Assembly (NCBI GenBank): GCA_964572225.1 | Contig: CAZNFR010000010.1 | Coordinates: 1 to 62,274, forward strand | DNA: 62,274 nt | Direction of reading: 5' to 3' | Source: CAZNFR01 sp964572225 | Lineage (GTDB): Bacteria > Bacteroidota > Bacteroidia > Bacteroidales > GCA-2748055 | In this document: piece after piece, positions 7,926 through 18,300 of the stretch | Layout of the letters: every line of letters starts with the position of its first letter | How positions within the stretch are numbered: position 1 is the first letter of the stretch | The notes under the pieces: generated by a model | Seen by the model: the letters and a program-made list of their open reading frames with translations, nothing else | What the model was told of the DNA's origin: nothing | Databases searched by the model: none | Translations under genes and position numbers: made by a program

Positions 7926-10547
7926 ATGACTGACGAGATATTTCAGAATCCGAATCCCGAAGAGGAAATGAACGAGTACTTCGATGCTGGTGCCGATGGA
8001 GGTGCTACAGATAACGGCATTCCAAAAGTAGTGCATCTTTCGGGAATGTATGAAGACTGGTTCCTTGATTATGCTTCTTATGTAATCCTGGAAAGGGCAG
8101 TTGCCCATATGAATGACGGATTAAAACCCGTGCAGAGAAGAATTCTGCATTCTATGAAACGGCTCGATGACGGTCGCTATAATAAAGTGGCAAATATTAT
8201 CGGGCATACCATGCAATTTCATCCCCACGGAGATGCTTCCATTGGAGATGCGCTGGTGCAACTGGGACAGAAAGACCTTTTGGTTGATACCCAGGGTAAC
8301 TGGGGCAATATTCTTACCGGTGATGGCGCCGCTGCTCCAAGATACATCGAAGCCCGACTTTCAAAATTCGCTCTAGAGGTAATCTTTAATCCCAAAACCA
8401 CGGAATGGAAACTTTCCTATGACGGCCGGAACAAAGAACCCCTCACTCTGCCGGTTAAGTTCCCCCTTCTCCTTGCACAAGGAGGAGAAGGTATTGCGGT
8501 AGGACTCTCATCCCGGATTCTTCCCCATAATTTTAACGAACTGATCGATGCCTGTATCGCAAACCTTAAAGGTAAGGAGTTTGATCTCTATCCGGACTTC
8601 CCAACCGGAGGAATGATCGATGTCTCCAGGTATAATGACGGACAAAGGGGTGGGGCCGTGAAAGTAAGGGCCAGGATTGAGAAGCTTGATAAGAAAACCC
8701 TCGCAATCCGGGAAATTCCTTATGGCAAAACTACCGGAAGCCTTATCGAATCTATTCTAAAAGCCAATGAAAAAGGAAAGATCAAGATCCGGAAAATTGA
8801 TGATAATACGGCCGAAAACGTCGAGATCCTCGTACATCTCGCCCCTAATATGTCTTCCGATAAAACCATAGATGCACTTTATGCATTTACCGATTGTGAG
8901 CTTTCCATTTCTCCCAATTGTTGCGTGATCGAAAATGAAAAACCACGCTTCACCAACGTTAGCGAAGTTCTGAAAAAGAATGCAGAAAATACCCTCGAAC
9001 TGCTTCGACTTGAGCTGCAGATACGAATGAATGAACTCGAGGAAAACTGGCATTTTTCATCCCTGGAGAAAATATTTATCGAAGAGAAGATCTACAGGGA
9101 TATCGAAGAGTGCGAAACCTGGGAATCCATCATCGAAACCATCGATATGGGACTGGACCCGTTTAAGAAACTATTAAAAAGGGAAGTGACCCGGGAAGAT
9201 ATCATTAAGCTGACCGAGATCAGGATCAAAAGAATATCCAAATTCGATAAGAAAAAAGCCGATGAACAGATCCGCGGACTGGAAACAGAGATGGAGGAGG
9301 TTCGAAATCATCTGTATAATATCGTCGAATATACAATCAATTATTTCCGGCAAATAAAGAAAAAATACGGACAGGGAAGAGAGAGGAAAACCGAGATCCG
9401 AAGCTTCGAAAGCATTGAAGCCACAAAAGTGGTTGTGGCCAATGAGAAACTTTATGTAAACCGGAAAGAAGGCTTTTTCGGCACCGGACTCAGAAAAGAT
9501 GAATTCGTATGCGATTGTTCCGATATTGACGATATCATTGCCTTCCGAAAAGACGGTTTTTTTTCAGTGAATAAGGTAGATGATAAAGTCTTCGTAGGAA
9601 AAGATATAATACACATAGGAGTCTTTAAGAAAAATGACAATCGGACCATTTACAATGTGATCTATTACGATGGTAATTCCGGAAATACCCTTATGAAACG
9701 TGCCCCCATAACCGGTATTACCCGCGAAAAAAAATATAGCTTTATCCGGGAACATAAAAATTCACGTATCCTTTATATGACGGTTAATCCCAACGGAGAG
9801 GCAGAGGTGGTGAAAGTATACCTCAAACCCAGGCCGCGCTTAAAGAATACAGTATTTGAACAGGATTTCAGTGAGCTGGCTATAAAAGGGAAAGGGGCCT
9901 TGGGAAATATTCTTACCAAACATGCGGTCCATAAAATAACCCTCAAAGAAAAAGGTGAATCCACCCTCGGAGGCCGGAAATTATGGTTCGATGAAGATGT
10001 TAACAGACTCAATGCCGATGGAAGAGGAACACTTCTCGGTGAATTCTCGGGCGATGACCGATTGCTGGTTGTCACAAACGACGGGAAATTCAGAACCTCT
10101 AATTTCGATCTGAGTAACCATTTCGAAGATAACCTGATCAGGATAGAAAAATATAATCCCGGGAAAACATTTTCCGCGGTATTTTTTGATGCAGATCAGG
10201 ATTACTACTATCTTAAACGTTTTAATTTTGAGGAAAGTGACAGACTTCAAAGCTTTATCGGTGATAACCCGGATTCTTCGCTGATCAGGCTCACTGAATT
10301 CGATTATCCCAGGTTCGAGATCCAGTTCGGAGGCAAAAACAAAAATCGGGATCCGGAGATCATTGAAGTAGCTGATTTTATTGGAGTCAAAAGTTTCAGA
10401 GCCAGAGGAAAGAGGCTATCCAACTACGAGGTGAAAATCGTAAAAGAACTTGAACCCATCCGGAATATCAGCCATTCTGAAACTGAAGATGAGGAAAACG
10501 ATCCTGGTGAACCCAGGGATAAGGGGCAAATGTCACTGGACCTGTAA
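7926..10547 (+). CDS. parC: DNA topoisomerase IV subunit A (GyrA/ParC family)
   Basis: DNA cleavage-religation subunit partnering ParE. The 873-residue protein has the winged-helix/QRDR region 'GLKPVQRRILHSM ... QFHPHGDASIGDALV' and the catalytic tyrosine Tyr140 in 'AAPRYIEARLS'. The tower/coiled-coil region and a beta-propeller-like C-terminal domain follow. No canonical GyrA box (QRRGGKG) is visible, which agrees with topoisomerase IV. The acidic C-terminal tail ('SETEDEENDPGEP') is poorly conserved in the family. parE is upstream and aroK 14 nt downstream. Confidence 0.93.
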   Translation: MTDEIFQNPNPEEEMNEYFDAGADGGATDNGIPKVVHLSGMYEDWFLDYASYVILERAVAHMNDGLKPVQRRILHSMKRLDDGRYNKVANIIGHTMQFHPHGDASIGDALVQLGQKDLLVDTQGNWGNILTGDGAAAPRYIEARLSKFALEVIFNPKTTEWKLSYDGRNKEPLTLPVKFPLLLAQGGEGIAVGLSSRILPHNFNELIDACIANLKGKEFDLYPDFPTGGMIDVSRYNDGQRGGAVKVRARIEKLDKKTLAIREIPYGKTTGSLIESILKANEKGKIKIRKIDDNTAENVEILVHLAPNMSSDKTIDALYAFTDCELSISPNCCVIENEKPRFTNVSEVLKKNAENTLELLRLELQIRMNELEENWHFSSLEKIFIEEKIYRDIEECETWESIIETIDMGLDPFKKLLKREVTREDIIKLTEIRIKRISKFDKKKADEQIRGLETEMEEVRNHLYNIVEYTINYFRQIKKKYGQGRERKTEIRSFESIEATKVVVANEKLYVNRKEGFFGTGLRKDEFVCDCSDIDDIIAFRKDGFFSVNKVDDKVFVGKDIIHIGVFKKNDNRTIYNVIYYDGNSGNTLMKRAPITGITREKKYSFIREHKNSRILYMTVNPNGEAEVVKVYLKPRPRLKNTVFEQDFSELAIKGKGALGNILTKHAVHKITLKEKGESTLGGRKLWFDEDVNRLNADGRGTLLGEFSGDDRLLVVTNDGKFRTSNFDLSNHFEDNLIRIEKYNPGKTFSAVFFDADQDYYYLKRFNFEESDRLQSFIGDNPDSSLIRLTEFDYPRFEIQFGGKNKNRDPEIIEVADFIGVKSFRARGKRLSNYEVKIVKELEPIRNISHSETEDEENDPGEPRDKGQMSLDL

Positions 10548-10561
10548 AAAACTTCAAACAG

Positions 10562-11074
10562 GTGAGAATCTTTATTATCGGTTTTATGGGTGCAGGGAAA
10601 ACTACCCTGGGAAAAAAACTGGCCGCCAAGCTGGAGTATGATTTTATTGACCTGGATGATTTTATCCAACAAAAGGAAGGCATGTCCATCTCCGATATCT
10701 TCCTGGAACTCGGAGAGAACAGCTTTCGGAACATGGAATCCGAAAATCTGCGCCTCCTGGGGAATATTCAGAATACCCTTATTTCCGTCGGCGGAGGCAC
10801 GCCCTGCTACCACAACAATATGGATTGGATGAAAAAGAACGGTCTGACTATATATCTCCAACTTGATGTTAACACATTGATTTCCAGATTAAAAAACAGC
10901 GCGACCAACCGCCCACTCCTACAAAAGAAATCAGAAGAAGAAATGCTTGATTTCATATCTACCCGTTTGGATGAAAGAAAACAGTTCTACGAAGCTGCCG
11001 AACTGATTATCCCCGCCCGCAACCTTAAAATGAAAGACTTGTATAATGTTGTAAAGGAAGCGATCAGCGAATGA
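10562..11074 (+). CDS. aroK: Shikimate kinase
   Basis: Phosphorylates shikimate with ATP in the chorismate pathway. The 170-residue protein carries the P-loop 'GFMGAGKTT' (residues 7-15), the shikimate-binding 'FIDLDDFIQ', the 'SVGGGTPCY' Gly-rich motif and the LID arginine region 'NRPLLQ'. It starts with GTG at 10562, the only start that retains the first beta strand and the P-loop. It lies 14 nt after parC and overlaps the convergent transporter gene by 11 nt. Confidence 0.94.
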   Translation: MRIFIIGFMGAGKTTLGKKLAAKLEYDFIDLDDFIQQKEGMSISDIFLELGENSFRNMESENLRLLGNIQNTLISVGGGTPCYHNNMDWMKKNGLTIYLQLDVNTLISRLKNSATNRPLLQKKSEEEMLDFISTRLDERKQFYEAAELIIPARNLKMKDLYNVVKEAISE

Positions 11075-11858
11075 TTGCTTGTTTTGAGGATTCAGCAAAT
11101 TCCCTGTTCGGATCCAAATGAAGGAAACGGGTAAGGTATCTGGTTCCAACATAAAACGGGATGGTGTCGACCAGTGCTGATATCATCTTAAAGAAGTAAT
11201 TGGAAAGGATCAGGATCATCAACGCATGGGTTGCGGTCTCGCCGGGTCTGATCATAATCGCATCCCGGGCATAAATAAAGGTTATAGTTACCACAGCGAA
11301 GGAATCAACAAGCTGACTGGTAAGCGTAGATCCGTTATTCCTGAGCCATAACATTTTTCCTTTGGTTATCCTTCGCAAAAAATGAAATACATGAACATCA
11401 ACAAACTGGGCAGTAAGATAGGCGATCATGGAAGCCGCTGTTGCTCCAAAGGTCCATTTTCGGATCTGGAAAAATGTATGGTTGGGATCCTCAAGGAAAG
11501 GCAATCCGTCTGGGCTTAACTCCGGCTGCGGCGGAAGGATCCCTCCGATCCAAAGGATGAATAAAACCCAGACATTCAGAATAAAACCTGTCCACACCAC
11601 CATGCTCGCCCTTTTTTTGCCATATAGCTCCGAAATAAAATCAGTACACAAAAAAGTTATGGGGTAGGGCAGCACTCCAATAAAAACCACAAACGGGATT
11701 TCCAGGTCACCAAGTTGAAAGGAAAGATCAATTTGCCGGGAAATACCAAGTATATTCAAAATGGCAAGTGTACCTAAAAACATGCCCGCTAAAAGTATGA
11801 AAACCCATTCCCTTCTTCTTGCGATATTTTTGGGAACCTTATCTCCAAAATCAAACAT
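11064..11858 (-). CDS. Queuosine precursor transporter (YhhQ/VUT family)
   Basis: A 264-residue inner-membrane protein with about six TM segments and the VUT family signatures 'GVLPYPITFLCTDFISELYGKKRA' and 'NNGSTLTSQLVDSFAVVTITFI'. Family members import 7-cyano-7-deazaguanine or a related queuosine precursor for tRNA modification. A periplasmic loop of about 40 residues ('PPQPELSPDG...HTFFQIR') is typical for Bacteroidota homologues. No que genes are in the window. It converges on aroK with an 11-nt overlap. Confidence 0.9.
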   Translation of the reverse strand: MFDFGDKVPKNIARRREWVFILLAGMFLGTLAILNILGISRQIDLSFQLGDLEIPFVVFIGVLPYPITFLCTDFISELYGKKRASMVVWTGFILNVWVLFILWIGGILPPQPELSPDGLPFLEDPNHTFFQIRKWTFGATAASMIAYLTAQFVDVHVFHFLRRITKGKMLWLRNNGSTLTSQLVDSFAVVTITFIYARDAIMIRPGETATHALMILILSNYFFKMISALVDTIPFYVGTRYLTRFLHLDPNREFAESSKQAIIR

Positions 11859-12204
11859 AAAACCTTGTTTAAATTTATTTCATCATTTAACATCAGGAAT
11901 TCCAAGATGTTTAAAGGCCTTTCATTTCGACTTTCATCCTTTTTACCCCTTTCCACAATTATTTTGGTTTGGAAATTGAAAAAGTTCATCAATGGAAAGA
12001 TGACATTCGTAAAAAGGATTGAATATATATTTAAAACATTGAATATCAATTGAATACATATTCTTATTTTGACGTGTGCGTTCTAAGGACTTGTAAACGT
12101 ATCAATTTATTCGATAAATACATATATAACGGGCAGTTGCTGAGATTGTAAGTCTGTTTTTTTATCTATTTTGGCAGCTCGAATCAATTTGGATTTTATT
12201 TATA
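11859..12204. other. 346-bp divergent intergenic region
   Basis: AT-rich DNA between the divergent transporter gene and the 12.2-kb operon. It must hold both promoters. The best match for the rightward operon is TTG (12146-12148), an 18-bp spacer and TATTTTGG (12167-12174), a one-base deviation from TAnnTTTG. For the leftward gene TAAATTTA (one mismatch) lies close to the start. Short open frames here have no protein-like composition. No RNA gene was recognised. Confidence 0.5.
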
Positions 12205-15200
12205 ATGTTACAAAAAATTTCAAACATATTTCTTATCGAGAGGAACCACTTGAAGCCCGTCATCGTCCTTGCGATCCAGGCTGCTTTAATTGGCTTGGCA
12301 GGGGCTGTTTATGATATTAGCGCATATTCTTATATAATATCAAAATACAGTACAGGGTATTTGCCTCAACTATTTCTTATCTCCGGGGCTTTTGGGTTAT
12401 TAATAGGCTTCGTTTACGTATTTCTTCAATCCAAAATGAATTTTCGTTTTTTCGGATTGTTGAATTTGATTTTCATTTTTATCATACTGGCATTAATTCC
12501 GGTGCTATTCGCTTATATCGAGAGCATATTTCTGGATTTTGCTTTTTTTGCTCTGATGGGCCCTTTGTCCGTTATTGGCATTATTGGATTCAGGAATACC
12601 AGTATCCGCGTATTTCGTTTTAACCAGAACAACCAGCTAAAAAAAATATTTGATACCTCGTTAATGGTGGGTATTGCTGCAGGTTCCATCCTGGTTCCAC
12701 TTTTTATTTGGACGGGAGCTCAGCTCATCGATGCATTGTACCTGAGTGCTGGGGCCATATTACTGGGGTTCTTTATTCAATTGTATGTGAATCGAAGATA
12801 TAAGAAGAATTTCAATTTAAAACCGGTTGATGAAAAGACCGAAAAACCAGGGGATTACCTAAGGATATTCTGGAAAAGGAACAACCTGTTTATTGCCGGA
12901 TTTGTGGCCTTTTCCATTTTCACCCTCTTCCTGTTGCAATACATCTTTCTCTTTGAAACATCTGTTGTAATCCCGGGGGAAAGGTCCTTCTCTGCATTTC
13001 TGGGTATTTTTACCGCGGCTTCCATGATCGTTGCACTTTTGATCAGATTCTATTTATCCCCGGTTTTATTCCGGAAATACGGACTTAAGGCTGGATTATT
13101 CTCAACCCCTCTGATTATCACAATATTATCAATAGCAGCAGTGTTATCAGGAATATCCACAGGAATTCAGCCCTACCTTTCCACTTTCCCTTACTTTTTG
13201 CTGATTATCCTGGGTAGTCGTTTTTTTGTAAAAGTATCCCGGGATTCCCTGGAACTTCCTTCCATGAAGATCCTGTTTCAGTCAATCGATACCCGGCAAA
13301 GGATCAATATACAATCCAAGATCGATAGTCTTATCAATGAATTGTCGGTTTTCCTTACCGGCGCCCTCCTGGTATTTCTGGTTGATTATGCCGGACTGGG
13401 GATTTTCCAGCTGACTCTCATTTTGGTGGCTGCTTCATTCCTGTGGATGATAATGGCCTTCACTCTTAACCGGTCCTACCGAAAATCTCTCAGACTGTCC
13501 ATCTCAAGAATGAAAGGCAGAAAGGGAAAAGTGAGTTCTGCCAGCGGAATTATCGACATGGATCTGAACAACGATGGGAATCCCCCTAACCTGAAACAGA
13601 TCCTGGAATACGCTCCCCAAAGCTGGGATGGTTTCATTACCAGAAACCTTAAAGATCTGCTCGAACAAGGGGAAAGACCTGTTCAGGACCTAACCCTTCA
13701 ATGGATTGACCGGCTCAATATGGCAGAGACTCAAAATATACTTATCTCCTTTGAGAAAAATGCCGATAATACTGATCGTAAGCAATTCAGACAGCTAATT
13801 GATCGGTTCAACCTGAAAAAGTCCGAAATTACCCCCGAACTGGTCGAAAATTTATCCGCTTCTGCTGATCCTATCGACCGGCTCAAGGCAATAACCGCTA
13901 TAATCAAGAATCCATGGACCGTTACCAGTGCCCCGATTAGCCGGTTATTGAAAGACCCTGATTACAGAGTCAGGATATCCGCCATAAGGATAACCGGAAA
14001 ACTGAAATTGGCTGAATATGCGGGACAACTGATTGAATATCTCGATAACGAGGATTTCTATCCTTTCGCAAGCAATTCCCTCAGGGATTTTTCAGATCTT
14101 GTTCTGGATAAACTGGATTGTGCATATAATAGTCCTGACTCCTCCATACGTCTTAAGCTAAGGATTATCAGAATATTCGGATATTCAAACAGCTATAAAG
14201 CTTTTGAATACCTGCTGAATTACCTTCAGGAAAACCATCTGGTTTTAAAAAGAGAATGCATATTGGCCCTGAAAAGGTTGAAATTTGAACCTGAAGAGGA
14301 AATCCGGGATGAAATGATCCGTCAGCTTAAACTAGTTACCTCAGTTGTAGCCTGGAACCAGGTTATGCGTTATAATTGCAGAAAAAACGGACTTTCGGGA
14401 ACATTATACGGCTCTATGAGTGAAGAGGTGAGAGACAGCTATTCCCTTCTCTTCGAGATCCTATCCTTGTTATATGATGAGGGAATTATTATGGAACTAA
14501 AAGAAAACCTTCTGTCATCCCGTTCAGACCAAATCGGTTTTTCAAGGGAGATTGCAAGTTTCCTGTTAGAACCGAAAATCACAGAATTTCTTTTACCCCT
14601 TATGGAAGAAGGTTCGGTCAATACCTTACTGGCAAGAATTTCAAGGCAATTCCCCGTAAAAAAATTCAATGCTGAAGAAACCCTAAGGGAAATCATAAAC
14701 CGGGACCTCAATTACATCCACCCGGTTACCAAGATCCATGCCATCCGGAATCTGAATATTCTTGAAAAGCATGGAAATGTTGATTATCTTGTGGCTCAGG
14801 TGTTTAATCCGGTAATGTCCATGGCTGAAGAGTCAGCCGGACAACTCAAAGAATTGGATCCCGATAGGCTGAATGAAGTCACCAACCGCCTGGATCCTGA
14901 TAAACGCCAACAATTGGACAAATATTTTAAAACAATAAAATCAGGAAACCCCGAAGGACAGTTTAATAAGTTTGTTTATCTTAGGGATTCTCAATTACTG
15001 AAGGGACTTACTAACCTGTCCTTGTTCAAACTATCTGAAGAGTTTCGTTCTTTTTACCTGAATGAAGGTGATACACTTGATCTGACAAAATATTTCAGCC
15101 AAAATATACTTTTGTATATTGTTGAAGGTAAGTGTGATATTAAGGATATCGAGATCGGACATGCCGGAAATGGTACCGATGCTCTCATTAAAGTGAAGCT

Positions 15201-15363
15201 CGAAGCCGAACCGGATAAGTCGAAATTGAAAATCCTGGCTAAAACCCGGGCGATACTGCTAACTATCGAAGAAAAGAAAATCAGGGAACTGATATTTGAC
15301 GATGAGCATAACTTCTTATCCGTGTTGGGAATAATCACAGAATTCAGGCAGGAAGTTTTATAA
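12205..15363 (+). CDS. 12-TM nucleotide-transporter-like protein with HEAT repeats and degenerate cNMP-binding-like domain
   Basis: The 1052-residue protein has three parts. Residues 1-430 contain twelve hydrophobic helices. Their spacing and the long first loops resemble the ADP/ATP antiporter (NTT/Npt) branch of the MFS superfamily. Residues about 460-900 are helical and HEAT-like, for example 'DPDYRVRISAIRITGKL' and 'VLKRECILALKRLKF'. Residues about 910-1052 resemble a cyclic-nucleotide-binding beta-roll preceded by 'YLRDSQLLKGLTNLSLFKLSEE', but without a clear phosphate-binding cassette. The NTPase gene follows 30 nt downstream. The transporter substrate is unproven. A regulatory scaffold that no longer transports is equally possible. 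Confidence 0.75.
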   Translation: MLQKISNIFLIERNHLKPVIVLAIQAALIGLAGAVYDISAYSYIISKYSTGYLPQLFLISGAFGLLIGFVYVFLQSKMNFRFFGLLNLIFIFIILALIPVLFAYIESIFLDFAFFALMGPLSVIGIIGFRNTSIRVFRFNQNNQLKKIFDTSLMVGIAAGSILVPLFIWTGAQLIDALYLSAGAILLGFFIQLYVNRRYKKNFNLKPVDEKTEKPGDYLRIFWKRNNLFIAGFVAFSIFTLFLLQYIFLFETSVVIPGERSFSAFLGIFTAASMIVALLIRFYLSPVLFRKYGLKAGLFSTPLIITILSIAAVLSGISTGIQPYLSTFPYFLLIILGSRFFVKVSRDSLELPSMKILFQSIDTRQRINIQSKIDSLINELSVFLTGALLVFLVDYAGLGIFQLTLILVAASFLWMIMAFTLNRSYRKSLRLSISRMKGRKGKVSSASGIIDMDLNNDGNPPNLKQILEYAPQSWDGFITRNLKDLLEQGERPVQDLTLQWIDRLNMAETQNILISFEKNADNTDRKQFRQLIDRFNLKKSEITPELVENLSASADPIDRLKAITAIIKNPWTVTSAPISRLLKDPDYRVRISAIRITGKLKLAEYAGQLIEYLDNEDFYPFASNSLRDFSDLVLDKLDCAYNSPDSSIRLKLRIIRIFGYSNSYKAFEYLLNYLQENHLVLKRECILALKRLKFEPEEEIRDEMIRQLKLVTSVVAWNQVMRYNCRKNGLSGTLYGSMSEEVRDSYSLLFEILSLLYDEGIIMELKENLLSSRSDQIGFSREIASFLLEPKITEFLLPLMEEGSVNTLLARISRQFPVKKFNAEETLREIINRDLNYIHPVTKIHAIRNLNILEKHGNVDYLVAQVFNPVMSMAEESAGQLKELDPDRLNEVTNRLDPDKRQQLDKYFKTIKSGNPEGQFNKFVYLRDSQLLKGLTNLSLFKLSEEFRSFYLNEGDTLDLTKYFSQNILLYIVEGKCDIKDIEIGHAGNGTDALIKVKLEAEPDKSKLKILAKTRAILLTIEEKKIRELIFDDEHNFLSVLGIITEFRQEVL

Positions 15364-15393
15364 GCTCAGATTATTTAACTTAATTAGCAGAAA

Positions 15394-18300
15394 ATGAAAT
15401 CATCTGTCATTAAAGATACGAAAAAGGGTAGAGATATCGTACCCTTTCCCGGCTTAAGGGCTTTTACTCCCGAAGATTCTTCCTTTTTCTTCAGGGATCC
15501 GGAGTTCGTCAAAAGCACAACAAACACGCTGATTGACAAAAAGCTTCTCATGCTGACCGGTCCCTCTGGTTCAGGGAAAACCTCACTGGTAAATGCCGGG
15601 ATCATTCCCTTGCTGAACCGACAGGGGGGATGGATAATTATTTCCATGGTTCCCGGTAATGATCCGCTTCCCAATCTATATACATCGATCAGAGATGCAC
15701 TTAATCCTGCAGCCCCTGATTTTGATAAGGGCAAATCTTTTCCGGACCAGGTCATAACCCTGCTTGAAAATAATTCAGGAAAATCATCGGATAAAATCTT
15801 GCTCTTTATTGATCAATGGGAGGATCTGTTCAGATTCCAGAATTTCTCGAAAGCAGGAGAGGTGGAAAGAATCCGAAAAGAGGCAAGTGATTTCCTCTCA
15901 GCCGTACTTCTTACCGATCAGATTCCGGTCTGGTTGGCACTGACCATGAATATAGATTTTCTTAAGGAAATGAACCGGTATCCTTCCACGCTCCGGTTGT
16001 TGAATGGTCGGCATATTCTTATGCCTGCACCCGGAGATAACGAACTGGTCATGGCTATGGAAGAGCCGGTTAAACTGGCAGGTGCCTCCATAAGTTCAAA
16101 ACTGGTTGAACATCTTGTTAAAGAATTGAAAGAGGTCGAGCAAAAACTGCCCGCATTACAGTTTACTATGTGGTTAACCTGGGAAAACTGGAAAGCCAAT
16201 AATCCTGAAGGCAGGACCATTTCGCATACCGACCTTGAAGCAGCCGGTGGATTAAAAGATTCGACCGCTAAATATCTGGACAGTATTTACCTGAACCTTT
16301 CCAAAACTCAACGACCCATTTGTGAAAAAATATTCAAGTCACTTACCGAATTGGGAAGCAGTGGTGAGATCCTGAAAAGAAGGATGAAAATCTCCCTGCT
16401 ATCCCAGATAGTTCTTGCTCCGGTCGACACCATTATTGATGTGATCAACCATTTTCGATCTGAACAGATCTCATTTATCCTCCCGGGTTGGGAAACAGAT
16501 CTTTCTGCTGAAACGGTTGTGGAACTTTCGCATGAATCTATTGCAAACCTGTGGAAAAGGCTTGATTTGTGGACCCGCGAAGAGAGAGAATCGGTGGAGA
16601 TCTATCAAAAACTTGCCTACGATGCCTCCCGTTACCAGGTTGGAAAAACCAGTCTGTTAACTCCTCCCGAACTTGACCGGGCCATTTCCTGGAAAATGAA
16701 AAACAGACCCAATCTTGCATGGGCTGAGAGATATGACCCCGCTTACGAGAGAACCCTCGTATACCTGAATACAAGTGAACAGGAATTTGAACAGTCAAAA
16801 GCCGTAAAGGAACGGAAAAGGAAATTAAATCTTTTGAGGACCAGGGTTTTAGCTTCGATTTTTAGTGTAGCCATGGCTATGTTTCTATTTCTTTATTTTA
16901 AGGCAGATACCCGATCGGACGAGTTCCAGGCCGCCTTTATTCAGTCCGAGAACCTGAGAACCCTGGCTGAGCAGCAGGCAGCAGAAGCAATCGAAAAGCA
17001 AAAACTGGCTGAACAAATTGCAGATGAGGCCCTGGAGCAACAATCCAGTTCCGATAATGTCGCAAAACTTGCTGAACTCAGACGCCTGAGAGCTGAACAA
17101 AAGGCACAGGAAGAAGCTACCCGGGCAGCTCTTGCCCAACAAAATCTGGCCGCTGCCAACACAGAAAAAGTAGCTGCCATACAAAATCAGGAGGAAGCAG
17201 ACCAGCAAAGAAAGGAAGCCGAAAGAGCCAGAATGGCCGAATTTACCCGCAGGGTCCTTTCCACCTCCGAATCCATGTCCATTAAATCTCTTCAGATTAA
17301 TTCCGATCCGGAATTAAAAGCCCTCCTTGCTCTTCAGGCGTTCCGCTTTAACGAGCAATACGAAGGAAACAATTTTACCCCGGAGGTTTATACCTCTCTC
17401 TATGAGTCTGTGAAAAGCCTGCTTGGGGATGACTATAATTATTACAAGGGCCATACCAATGTGGTCCGGGCGGTCAGCTTCCTGCCCAGAACCTCCTCAT
17501 TTTTCAGTGCCGGAAGCGATGGCAGGATCCTGAAATGGAACCTCAATACCTCCACTACCGATTTTGCCGTTATGGCCTCCGGTAGAAATGTGATCGATCA
17601 ACTGGAAGTAAGTTCCGACGGCCGGTGGCTTTTAGCCGCTGAGAACAGAAATGGCTTATTGGTTATAAACCTTGAATCCAACAATCCGGTGGCCGAGCTT
17701 TTCTCCGGTAGAGAAAAAAATATAAGAAGCATAACCATCGCTTCCGATAATAATACGGTTTATACTGCAGGACTTGAAAATTATATTGAGGTTTGGAACC
17801 TTCTCGGCAGAAGTAGCAGGATTCTGACCGAAACGGAATCTCGCATAAATGCCCTCTCTGTTTCCCCCGATGGTTCGATTTTGGCCGGAGGAACACGCGA
17901 TGGTAAACTTATGATCTGGAGGGTGAGAGGGGATATGGCAAGCAATTCCGTCTTTGATAATAATGGGAATGCCATTCAAACCGTAAAGTTTTCTCCGAAT
18001 GGAAGATACCTTGCAGCCGGTGACGTAAGAGGAAACCTCATGATCTTCCGGGCTGATAATTTCGAGATCCTTCGAATTCTGCAAGGTCACGAGGCGCGTA
18101 TTACCGACGTTGAATTCAGTGAGGATAGCCGGTATCTTACCTCAACCTCTTACGACGGTAAGGTGTTTTACTGGAACACCGGAAATTTTTCACTTAAGCC
18201 CATAGAACTCAGCGATAATGAAGGATTTGTATTTGCCAGCAGTTATAGTACCGATGGCAGGTTCGTGGTTACCTGTAGTGCCGAAGAACCCAGGCTGGTG

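Noticed and set aside
6021..10547. Assignment as gyrB-gyrA
   Set aside because: No GyrA box is visible in the C-terminal domain, and the B subunit (626 aa) and its adjacency to the A subunit fit the Bacteroidota topoisomerase IV pair better.
11789..12049. 86-residue open frame on the minus strand
   Set aside because: It overlaps the 5' end of the queuosine-precursor transporter on the same strand in another frame, and its composition is that of AT-rich noncoding DNA.
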